Assembly: GCA_910587905.1 (NCBI GenBank)
Contig: CAJUOF010000310.1
Location: 1 to 5,207 of the forward strand
Length of the DNA: 5,207 nt
Direction of reading: 5' to 3'
DNA from: an uncultured Lachnospiraceae bacterium
Lineage (GTDB): Bacteria; Bacillota_A; Clostridia; Lachnospirales; Lachnospiraceae
Positions 1 to 5,207 of the stretch are shown piece by piece; position 1 is the stretch's first letter; each line of letters begins with the position of its first letter. Made by a program: the position numbers and the translations under genes. Under the pieces are notes generated by a model. That model made no database searches. It saw only the letters and a list, made by a program, of their open reading frames with translations, and was not told the DNA's origin.

Positions 1-18
1 ACGACGCTCTTCCGATCT
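1..18. other. Illumina TruSeq adapter remnant (not genomic)
   Basis: These 18 bases (ACGACGCTCTTCCGATCT) are identical to the 3' end of the TruSeq read-1 adapter as I know it. The matching start of the reverse-complement adapter lies at the opposite end of the window, so this is untrimmed library sequence. The reading frame of tex runs through it without a stop and would add false residues to the predicted protein. Confidence 0.97.
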
Positions 19-1927
19 CCATCACGTCGGTGCGCAGGATGGGCTTTGGCATCTCGTCCCGGGGATCCCTGGCCGGCTTCTCCAGTTCCTTCAAAATGTC
101 CGCCAGGGTGATCTCGCCGATCCCAAGCTCGTCTGCCAGTTTCTTTTTCTGGATCGCCTTCTTGCCGATGCCGGGAAGTCCCCCGGCCTCAATCTGCTCC
201 TTGGCATAACCCAGCTTCCCGAGAAGAATGTCCACGGCCCCGTAGCTCTCCGGGTGGACCGCCGTGGCGTCCAGGGGATTCTTTCCGCCTGAGATCCGCA
301 TAAAGCCCGCACACTGCTCGTAAGCCTTCGGCCCCAGCTTCGCCACCTTGAGAAGCTGCCTCCGGTCCTCGAACCGGCCGTGCTCCTCCCGATAAGTCAC
401 GATATTTTTAGCCACCGTCTTGCTGATGCCGGAAATATAGGAAAGCAGCGGAGCCGATGCGGTGTTGAGATCCACGCCGACCCGGTTGACACAGTCCTCC
501 ACCACGGCCGTCAATGCCTCGTCCAGATTTTTCTGGTTCATATCGTGCTGGTACTGTCCCACGCCGATGGACTTGGGATCAATCTTCACCAGCTCCGCCA
601 GCGGGTCCTGAAGCCGTCTCGCAATGGACACGGCGCTCCTCTGGGCCACGTCGAAATCCGGGAATTCCTCCGTCGCCAGCTTACTGGCAGAATACACGGA
701 GGCCCCGGCCTCGCTCACGATGACGTACTGGACCTTAAGCTCCGGAATTTCCTTGAGAAGCTCCACAATCACCTGCTCCGACTCCCTGGATGCCGTCCCG
801 TTTCCCACGGAGATCAAAGTGATCCCATACTTTTTAATAAGGTTCTTCACCACCCGCTTGGCCTCGGCCACCTTGTTCTGAGGCGCCGTCGGATAGATCA
901 CCACCGTATCCAGGACCTTTCCCGTCTCGTCCACCACCGCCAGCTTGCAGCCGGTCCGAAAAGCCGGGTCCCAGCCCAGGACCACCCGTCCCACGATGGG
1001 CGGCTGCATGAGAAGCTGCTCCAGGTTCTTTCCGAACACGTGGACGGCCCCGGCCTCCGCCGCCTCCGTCAGACTGTTCCGCACCTCCCGCTCGATGGCC
1101 GGCGCAATGAGGCGCTCATAGCTGTCCTCGATGACCTCCTCCAAAAAGGCCGAGGTGTTCGGATTGTCCCGGACAATGACCTTCTTCCTCAGATACCGGA
1201 GAATGTCCTCCTCCGGTGCCTCCACCCGCACCGACAGGAACTTTTCCTTCTCTCCCCGGTTGAGGGCCAGGATCCGATGGCCCGCCGCCTTCTTCACCGG
1301 CTCCTCATAATCATAGTACATCTCGTAGACCGACTTTTCCGCCGCATCCTTCGCCTGGGACTTGAGGATTCCCTTTCCCATGGTGGCCTCCCGGATATAG
1401 GTCCGGTAATCCGCCTCGTCGGAAATCCGCTCCGCCAGGATGTCCCCGGCGCCGGCGAGGGCTTCCTCCGCCGATTCCACACCCTTCTCCGCCGACACGT
1501 ATTTCTCCGCCTCCGAGAGGGCCGGGACTTTCAGCATCTGCAGCATCAGCGTGTCCGCCAGGGGCTCCAGCCCCTTCTCCTTTGCCGCCGTGGCCCTGGT
1601 CCGCCGCTTGGGCCGGTAAGGGCGGTACAGATCCTCCACCAAGACCAGCGTATCCGCCGCCAGGATCTGCTCCTCCAACTCCTTCGTGAGCGCCCCCTGC
1701 TCTCTGATGGTCTCCAAAACCTGCGCCTTTCTCTCCTCCAGGTTCCGCAGATACTTAAGCCTCTCGTCCAGGTTCCGCAGCACCTCGTCGTTCAAAGAGC
1801 CGGTCGCCTCCTTGCGGTAACGGGCGATGAAGGGGATCGTGTTCCCCTCGTCGATCAGCCCCACCGCCGCCTCGGCCTGACTCTTTTTAATATGAAGCTC
1901 TTCGGCAAGCGCCTCGATAATGTCCAT
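19..1927 (-). CDS. tex: Tex, transcription accessory / RNA-binding protein, C-terminus cut off
   Basis: This is Tex (YhgF family), a cytoplasmic nucleic-acid-binding protein linked to transcription and RNA handling. The 636 visible residues read through in one frame without a break. In order they show the helical Tex N-terminal region (about 1-190, with IPFIARYRKEATG at 31-43 and LYRPYRPKRRTRA at 100-112), a YqgF/RNase H-like domain (about 315-440, with GWDPAFRTG at 318-326, SEAGASVYSASKLA at 405-418 and ending in SIARRLQDPL), helix-hairpin-helix segments (about 485-545, LSYISGISKTVAKNIV) and a further HhH-like region (about 575-615). Family members are usually a little over 700 residues and end in an S1 domain. 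The visible sequence stops in the linker just before it, because the insert ends there. I chose the ATG at 1927: GGGAGG at 1939-1934 is 6 nt upstream, whereas the in-frame ATG at 1933 abuts it. It is the last visible gene of the run, 50 nt after the DUF2752 stop. Identification is secure; its role in this organism is inferred from the family. Confidence 0.97.
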
Positions 1928-1933
1928 AAACAT

Positions 1934-1939
1934 CCTCCC
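1934..1939 (-). promoter_or_regulatory. Ribosome binding site of tex
   Basis: On the minus strand GGGAGG precedes two in-frame ATG codons. It touches the first (1933) and lies 6 nt from the second (1927). The spacing decides for the second, so the protein begins MDIIEALAEE and not MFMDII. Confidence 0.7.
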
Positions 1940-1977
1940 AAATTCCACTGATTCCTGCGTTTTCCCCGAGGCCCGCT

Positions 1978-2421
1978 CTAAAGGGCCGACGCCCATTCGA
2001 TGAGGTTTACCCGCCAGAAGATCCAGGCCAGGTTCTTCACCAGGACATTCAGGATCAAAAACGCTACTGCTATTTTAATATAAATATGCCGATAAGCAAA
2101 CCCTTTTATTTTCCCGCAGGTGAAAATTTTTAAAGTGTGGCTCCCCATGAACAGCACATACAGAGCCAGCCCGTAAACCACCAGCGGATGGCAGAGCGCA
2201 CTTGCCAGAACCTTTCCCTGAAACAGCAGGTGAAAGGCCCTGGTTCCGCCGCAGCCCGGGCAGAAAAGTCCCGTCAGCGAATAAATGGGACATGCAAACA
2301 GCGGCCCCGAAAGCGGAATCCGGAACCATTTGATCAAAAACAGGACGGCGGCTACCACAAGGATAGCCGCCAGCCCCAACCTGTACAGGGTCTGTTCCGT
2401 ACCGTTCTTATCCGTCTTCAT
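1978..2421 (-). CDS. DUF2752 family small membrane protein
   Basis: A DUF2752 protein of unknown function, predicted to sit in the cytoplasmic membrane. Read from the ATG at 2421 it has 147 residues. It has a first hydrophobic segment at about 14-31, then the family signature CPxxxxTGLFCPGCGGTRA (C44, C54, C57) followed by LLFQGK and a HP pair, a second membrane segment at about 76-93 and a third at about 113-136. The CPGCG pair of cysteines suggests metal or thiol chemistry, but I know of no proven function. The start is uncertain. GGAGGG (2427-2422) touches the ATG at 2421, which is too close to be ideal. An in-frame ATG at 2442 overlaps the lysC stop (ATGACTAA), a classic arrangement for translational coupling, and a longer form from 2463 overlaps lysC by 29 nt. 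Its tight packing between lysC and tex suggests co-transcription, not a role in amino-acid synthesis. It is more A+T-rich than its neighbours, partly because of its hydrophobic codons. Confidence 0.85.
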   Translation of the reverse strand: MKTDKNGTEQTLYRLGLAAILVVAAVLFLIKWFRIPLSGPLFACPIYSLTGLFCPGCGGTRAFHLLFQGKVLASALCHPLVVYGLALYVLFMGSHTLKIFTCGKIKGFAYRHIYIKIAVAFLILNVLVKNLAWIFWRVNLIEWASAL

Positions 2422-2434
2422 CCCTCCGCCGTCT

Positions 2435-3646
2435 TTAGTCATCCGCCAGATCAAACTTGTCATGGATGGCCCTCATGGCCCGGTTCACGTCGTTCTCGTC
2501 GATCAGCACCGTGATGCGGATCTCGGAGGTGGAGATCATCTGGATGTTGATGTTGGCTCCGTACAGGGCCTCGAACATCTTCGCCGCCACGCCCGGATTG
2601 GAAGTCATGCCGGCGCCGATGATGGAGACCTTCGCCACATGGTCGTTATATACGAACGAATTGGCCGTAAAGGTGTCTTTGTGCTCCTCGATGATGTCCA
2701 CGGCCTCCTTGAGCTCCGTCTTGGGCACCGTGAAGGCAATGTCCCGCCTTCCGTCACGGGCCACCGACTGTAAAATAATGTCAATGTTGATGTTCTTTGC
2801 CGCCAGGTAATTGAACAGCTTGAAGGCGATGCCCGGTTCATCCTTCACGCCGATAACCGAAATCCTGGCCGTATTCAAATCCGAAGCGACTCCGCTCACG
2901 ATCATTCTTTCGATTTTTGTCTCCTCCTTGACAACAGTTCCTTCCGCATAAGTTAAGCTGGAGCGCACCACAAGCTGTACGCCGTATTTTTTTGCCATTT
3001 CCACCGAACGGTTATGGAGCACCTTGGCGCCGAGAGAGGCAAATTCCAGCATCTCGTCATAGGTCACTTCGCTCATCTTCCTGGCATTGGGCACGATCCT
3101 GGGATCCGCCGTGTAAACGCCCTCCACGTCCGTGTAAATCTCACAGGAATCCGCATGGAGCGCCGCCGCCAGGGCCACCGCCGTGGTGTCGGAGCCGCCC
3201 CGCCCCAGGGTCGTGAAATCATCGTGGCGGTTCACGCCCTGGAAACCGGTCACGATAACGATCTTCCTGGAATCAAGCTCATTGCGGATCCGCTCCGTGT
3301 CGATCCGCTTTAACCTCGCATTGGTGTAGGCCGACGAAGTGTGCATCGCCACCTGGAAGGCGTTGAGGGAGACGGCCGGAATGTTCATGGAGGCGAAGGC
3401 CATGGCCATGTAAGCCACCGATATCTGCTCCCCCGTCACCAGAAGCATGTCCATCTCTCTCTTCGGCGGGTTCGGGTTGATCTCGTGCGCCTGGGCGATC
3501 AGATTGTCCGTGGTCTTTCCCATGGCCGACAGGACCACCACCACGTCGTTGCCCTTCCGGTAATCCTCGGCGCAGCGGTTCGCCACGTTGAAGATCCGCT
3601 CCTTGTCGGCGACGGAACTGCCGCCGAATTTCTTCACAACTAACAT
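2435..3646 (-). CDS. lysC: Aspartokinase (aspartate kinase), complete
   Basis: Aspartokinase phosphorylates L-aspartate with ATP to give 4-aspartyl phosphate, the first step toward lysine, threonine, methionine and, in many bacteria, diaminopimelate. The 403 residues match the monofunctional two-ACT type (B. subtilis LysC / Corynebacterium LysC). The kinase domain shows VKKFGGSSV (4-12), LSAMGKTTD (39-47), TGEQ (71-74), TLGRGGSDTTA (146-156), EIYTDVEGVYTADPR (169-183) and EFASLGAKVLHNRSVE (201-216). Two ACT domains follow, at about 262-325 and 337-403, with DEPGIAFKLFNYL and GAGMTSNPGVAAKMFEAL as ligand-site loops and STSEIRITVLI near the end. The start is clear: AGGAGG lies 5 nt before the ATG. 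Feedback control by lysine, alone or together with threonine, is expected from the family, but the effector cannot be read from the sequence. No lysine riboswitch is apparent upstream. hom lies upstream across the inserted repeat element, and the DUF2752 gene follows directly. Confidence 0.98.
   Translation of the reverse strand: MLVVKKFGGSSVADKERIFNVANRCAEDYRKGNDVVVVLSAMGKTTDNLIAQAHEINPNPPKREMDMLLVTGEQISVAYMAMAFASMNIPAVSLNAFQVAMHTSSAYTNARLKRIDTERIRNELDSRKIVIVTGFQGVNRHDDFTTLGRGGSDTTAVALAAALHADSCEIYTDVEGVYTADPRIVPNARKMSEVTYDEMLEFASLGAKVLHNRSVEMAKKYGVQLVVRSSLTYAEGTVVKEETKIERMIVSGVASDLNTARISVIGVKDEPGIAFKLFNYLAAKNINIDIILQSVARDGRRDIAFTVPKTELKEAVDIIEEHKDTFTANSFVYNDHVAKVSIIGAGMTSNPGVAAKMFEALYGANINIQMISTSEIRITVLIDENDVNRAMRAIHDKFDLADD
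2899..2929 (-). promoter_or_regulatory. Possible internal translation start for an aspartokinase beta subunit
   Basis: Inside lysC, on the coding strand, a full Shine-Dalgarno match AAGGAGG (2929-2923) encodes part of VVKEET. It is followed by an in-frame ATG at 2905 (Met248, MIVSGVASDLNTA), exactly at the join between the kinase domain and the ACT domains. In B. subtilis and Corynebacterium the same gene makes a separate ACT-only beta subunit from an internal start near this residue. A start here would give a 156-residue protein. The weak point is the 17-nt gap between AAGGAGG and ATG, longer than usual, and KEE codons can produce the motif by chance. Confidence 0.35.
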
Positions 3647-3650
3647 ATTC

Positions 3651-3656
3651 TCCTCC
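3651..3656 (-). promoter_or_regulatory. Ribosome binding site of lysC
   Basis: The minus strand reads AGGAGG then AGAAT before the lysC ATG at 3646, an optimal match and spacing. It lies outside the inserted repeat element, so translation initiation of lysC was not disrupted by it. Confidence 0.85.
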
Positions 3657-3681
3657 TGCTTTATGCATATAGACTTTCATT

Positions 3682-3734
3682 TGAGTTTCCGCATTTTTGT
3701 CACTGCCAGAAACACGGAAGAAAATCGGTTCTTT
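3682..3734. repeat. Left terminal inverted repeat of the element
   Basis: Two blocks match the right arm in reverse complement. TGAGTTTCCG plus a nearby ATTTT forms the outer block (3682-3697). GGAAGAAAATCGGTTCTTT (3716-3734) forms the inner block and matches 17 of 19 bases. The blocks are separated by 18 nt here and 10 nt in the right arm, so the arms have diverged by an insertion or deletion. Confidence 0.75.
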
Positions 3735-3788
3735 GTCTACGTTCCACTTCGGTCGGCGCTAAACGAGTGCCACTGGCACTCAGCGCCA
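3735..3788. repeat. 54-bp direct repeat, copy 1 (two-part stem-loop)
   Basis: Copy 1 matches copy 2 at 48 of 54 positions without gaps, offset by 72 bp. Positions 3755-3787 fold as an outer 6-bp stem (GGCGCT 3755-3760 with AGCGCC 3782-3787), a 4-nt one-sided bulge AAAC, an inner 7-bp stem (GAGTGCC 3765-3771 with GGCACTC 3775-3781) and an ACT loop. All 13 pairs are Watson-Crick. Confidence 0.9.
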
Positions 3789-3789
3789 C

Positions 3790-3808
3790 ACCGGAACACG
3801 CTTCCGGT
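3790..3808. repeat. Perfect 7-bp hairpin between the two direct repeats
   Basis: ACCGGAA (3790-3796) pairs with TTCCGGT (3802-3808) around the 5-nt loop CACGC. The last two bases overlap the start of copy 2. A related GTTCCGG occurs at 3937-3943 and could pair with the first arm instead, giving an alternative long-range fold. No T tract follows on either strand, so it is not an intrinsic terminator. Confidence 0.7.
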
Positions 3809-3860
3809 CTACGCTCCGCTTCGGTCGGTGCTAAACGAGCGCCACTGGCGCTCAGCACCA
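3807..3860. repeat. 54-bp direct repeat, copy 2 (two-part stem-loop)
   Basis: Copy 2 has the same fold as copy 1: outer stem GGTGCT (3827-3832) with AGCACC (3854-3859), bulge AAAC, inner stem GAGCGCC (3837-3843) with GGCGCTC (3847-3853), loop ACT. Compared with copy 1, the pair C3757-G3785 becomes T3829-A3857, and T3768-A3778 becomes C3840-G3850. Both are compensatory. The other two differences (3742/3814 and 3746/3818) could also form a T-A to C-G swap in a tiny 2-bp hairpin. Confidence 0.9.
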
Positions 3861-3933
3861 TGAAAGCTCGTAGCGGTACTAAGAGACTTCCTTCGCCCAG
3901 GCTCGGAATTCTCTAAGTACCGACGGCTTTCAT
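3860..3933. repeat. 74-nt long imperfect palindrome
   Basis: ATGAAAGC (3860-3867) pairs with GCTTTCAT (3926-3933), GGTACT (3875-3880) with AGTACC (3916-3921), AGAGA (3882-3886) with TCTCT (3910-3914), and TTCC (3888-3891) with GGAA (3905-3908). Small bulges and mismatches separate the blocks, and a 13-nt loop remains. The layout resembles an enlarged version of the stem-loop units beside it, without clear primary sequence identity. No coding potential or T tract is seen. Confidence 0.8.
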
Positions 3934-3948
3934 ATGGTTCCGGCTTAG

Positions 3949-3993
3949 AAAAAACCGCTTTTCTTCCTGTCGGTTGCAAAATACGGAAACTCA
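3949..3993. repeat. Right terminal inverted repeat of the element
   Basis: The reverse complement of this arm reads TGAGTTTCCG, T, ATTTT, a 10-nt spacer, then GGAAGAAAAGCGGTTTTTT, matching the left arm block by block. On the minus strand its T6 run (3954-3949) follows a short AACCG/CGGTT stem, which could act as a weak terminator or pause site after hom. Confidence 0.75.
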
Positions 3994-4006
3994 TAGAGTA
4001 TTTCCG
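3984..4006 (-). terminator. Weak stem-loop just after the hom stop codon
   Basis: On the minus strand CGGAAA (4006-4001) pairs with TTTCCG (3989-3984), and CTC with GAG inside, around a TAT loop with a 2-nt TA bulge. It is followed by TATTTTGC, a poor T tract. Half of the stem belongs to the element's right end and half to the host flank. It may be a weak hom terminator or an mRNA 3'-end stabiliser; efficient termination is doubtful because lysC lies downstream in the same direction. Confidence 0.3.
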
Positions 4007-4011
4007 CTTCC

Positions 4012-5195
4012 TTACACGTCCATGCGGATCATGGAGAGCACGCCTTCCACTTTTGCGGCCTTCTCCTCGTAGGCCGCCTCCGCCATGACAGGTGTCACGA
4101 AGGCAAACTCGGAAAGTCCTTCTATTTCAATATATGTCACCGGACCGAAGGCTGCCTCCACCTGGGCCTTTTTCTCCGCCCCGCCGGCCACACGGACAAA
4201 GAATTTTCTCTCCCAGGTGCCCTTGTCGGCGAGGGGAAGCTTCTTCGTGCTCCAGCTTTGCACCAGCGTCTTTCCGGGATTCTTCGCCATCTCCACCACG
4301 TCGGCCACCACGGCGCTGGCGGTGGGAAGGCTCCCCGCTCCCCGTCCGTAGAACATGAGCTTATCCACCATGTTCCCCTCCACCATGATCCCGTTGAACA
4401 CGTCATTCACGGCGTAGAGGGGATGGGAGGCGTCGATCATCACCGGCGCCACCATGGCGTGGAATTTGTCCCCGTCCCGCCTGCTGGTGCCGAAGAGCTT
4501 GATGGAGGTCCCCATCTTCCTGGCGTATTTAAAATCCGTGTCGGTGATCTTGGTGATGCCCTCGGTGTAAATATCTTCAAAATCCACCTGGCTTCCGTAA
4601 GCCAGGGAGGAAAGGATCGCAATCTTCCTGCAGGCGTCAAAGCCCTCGATGTCCGCCGTGGGATCCTTCTCCGCATAGCCCTTCTCCTGGGCTTCCTTAA
4701 GCACCGCATCAAAGGTCATGCCCTCTTTGTCCATCTTGGTCAGCATGTAATTGGTGGTGCCGTTTAAGATGCCGGTGATCTCCACGATCTCATCGGCCGT
4801 CAGGCACTGGTTTAAGGGCCGGATGATGGGAATGCCGCCGCCGACGCTGGCCTCGAAGAGAAAGCTCACATGGTTCTCCTTCGCCAGGTCCAAAAGCTCG
4901 GTCCCCTTCTTCGCCACCAGGGCCTTGTTGGAGGTGGTCACAGACTTTCCCGCCGCCAGGGCCTTCTTCACAAAGGTGCAGGCCGGCTCCACGCCGCCCA
5001 TGGTCTCCACCACGATGGAAACCTCCGGATCGTTCACCAGAATGTCCACGTCATGGATGACCTTTTCCTGGATGGGATCCCCGGGAAACTCCCGAAGGTC
5101 CAGCACATATTTCACCTCGACGGGCTCTCCCACCCGTTTTGCGATACTCTCTGCATTCCTCTCCACCACGGCCGCCACGCCGGAACCGATGGTGC
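4012..5195 (-). CDS. hom: Homoserine dehydrogenase, N-terminal end cut off
   Basis: Homoserine dehydrogenase reduces L-aspartate 4-semialdehyde to L-homoserine with NAD(P)H, the committed step toward threonine and methionine. The reading frame is open from the insert edge. The first visible residues, TIGSGVAAVVERN, are the tail of the Rossmann GxGTxGxGV motif, so only about 10-12 codons and the start are missing. Counting from the Val at 5178 (window residue 1), the sequence shows ETMGG (58-62), TSNKALVA (82-89), EASVGGGIPII (109-119), NGTTNYML (139-146) and the family signature EKDPTADIEGFDACRK (170-185), which contains the catalytic-type Asp181 and Lys185. The C-terminal 65 or so residues look like a shortened ACT-like domain (KFFVRVAGG... 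to MIRMDV), lacking the PGVLA loop seen in B. subtilis-type enzymes, so feedback inhibition may differ. The full protein would be about 405 residues, shorter than the roughly 430 of ACT-bearing forms. It lies upstream of lysC across the inserted element. Its promoter is outside the window. Confidence 0.97.
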
Positions 5196-5207
5196 AGATC
5201 GGAAGAG
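5196..5207. other. Illumina TruSeq adapter remnant (not genomic)
   Basis: AGATCGGAAGAG is the universal start of the TruSeq adapter read at the 3' end of an insert. It is also the reverse complement of part of the sequence at the left end. In the hom frame it stays open and would replace the expected glycine before TIGSGV with a false cysteine (TGC, whose first base is adapter) and add further false residues. Confidence 0.95.

Larger units (their letters stand above)
3682..3993. mobile_element. MITE-like 312-bp palindromic element between hom and lysC
   Basis: The element begins TGAGTTTCCG at 3682 and ends with its reverse complement CGGAAACTCA at 3993. Its inner flanks also match as an inverted repeat. 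Between these arms are two 54-bp direct repeats, a small hairpin and a 74-nt imperfect palindrome, so almost every base lies in some inverted or direct repeat. No transposase or convincing reading frame is present. This fits a non-autonomous miniature inverted-repeat element or a compound of dispersed palindromic repeats, inserted in a spacer of about 50 nt between hom and lysC. No clear target-site duplication is visible (left flank ends in CATT, right flank begins TAGAG). The boundaries rest on the inverted repeats alone, and mobility is inferred. Confidence 0.6.

Noticed and set aside
1740..1784. Repeated CCAGGTTCCGCAG within tex
   Set aside because: It encodes two similar helical turns (RNLDER and RNLEER) in a conserved part of Tex, so coding constraint is enough to explain it.
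380..1951. A 523-codon open frame on the plus strand opposite tex
   Set aside because: It is rich in His, Arg and Leu without recognisable domains, and lies wholly antisense to a clear Tex gene. Long antisense frames are common opposite G+C-rich genes with biased third positions.
2137..2773. Overlapping plus-strand frames of 125-162 codons opposite DUF2752 and the end of lysC
   Set aside because: They are antisense to well-supported genes and show no family motifs.
3666..3706. Promoter for lysC using GTGACA (minus strand, near 3704) and TATATG (near 3671)
   Set aside because: The spacing between the two blocks is about 26 nt, far from the usual 16-18, and no better -35 fits the TATATG block.
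3735..3860. Short CRISPR array
   Set aside because: Only two copies exist, they differ at six positions, the 18-bp gap between them is itself a hairpin, and no cas genes are present.
3588..3863. Plus-strand 91-codon frame through the repeats, with the twice-repeated peptide LRSxLNExHWxSAP
   Set aside because: The peptide repeat is simply the translation of the two 54-bp DNA repeats. The differences between copies follow stem pairing rather than codon logic, no good ribosome site precedes it, and it overlaps the lysC start in antisense.
3809..3994. Minus-strand 61-codon frame inside the element
   Set aside because: It spans the right inverted repeat, the long palindrome and repeat copy 2, has no recognisable protein features, and its start lies at the very end of the element. 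Repeat structure explains the sequence fully.

Overview
The window is a 5.2-kb stretch of G+C-rich Firmicute-type DNA that carries part of an amino-acid biosynthesis operon. Every credible gene lies on the minus strand, so transcription runs from right to left: hom (homoserine dehydrogenase, 5' end cut), then a roughly 365-nt non-coding gap, lysC (aspartokinase, complete), a small DUF2752 membrane protein, and tex (transcription accessory protein, 3' end cut). The protein sequences, the strong AGGAGG-type ribosome binding sites and the gene set suggest a member of the Clostridia, most likely a Lachnospiraceae-like gut anaerobe. The family assignment is inferred from remembered homologues and no search was run.

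Both ends are not genomic. Bases 1-18 match the 3' end of the Illumina TruSeq read-1 adapter, and bases 5196-5207 match the start of its reverse complement. The biological insert is therefore 19-5195, and tex and hom are cut by the library or contig boundary, not by mutation. Any protein translated to the very edge of the window would carry false adapter-encoded residues.

Region by region: 19-1927 tex without its S1 domain; 1928-1977 a short spacer holding the tex ribosome binding site; 1978-2421 the DUF2752 protein, whose upstream region meets the end of lysC; 2435-3646 lysC, with a possible internal start for a regulatory beta subunit; 3647-4011 the hom-lysC gap; 4012-5195 hom. LysC makes aspartyl phosphate and Hom reduces aspartate semialdehyde to homoserine, so the pair covers the first step of the aspartate family and the branch toward threonine and methionine. 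DUF2752 and Tex appear to be passengers in the same transcription unit.

The most interesting sequence is the hom-lysC gap. Nearly all of it (3682-3993) is a 312-bp element with imperfect terminal inverted repeats, shaped like a miniature inverted-repeat element. Inside are two 54-bp direct repeats that each form a two-part stem-loop, a small perfect hairpin between them, and a 74-nt long imperfect palindrome. The two 54-bp copies differ at six positions, and four of these form two exact compensatory base-pair swaps in the stems. The other two differences could form a third swap in a much weaker mini-hairpin. That pattern is what selection or a copying mechanism that preserves structure would leave. 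The element sits between two genes that would otherwise be adjacent and may affect expression of lysC relative to hom.
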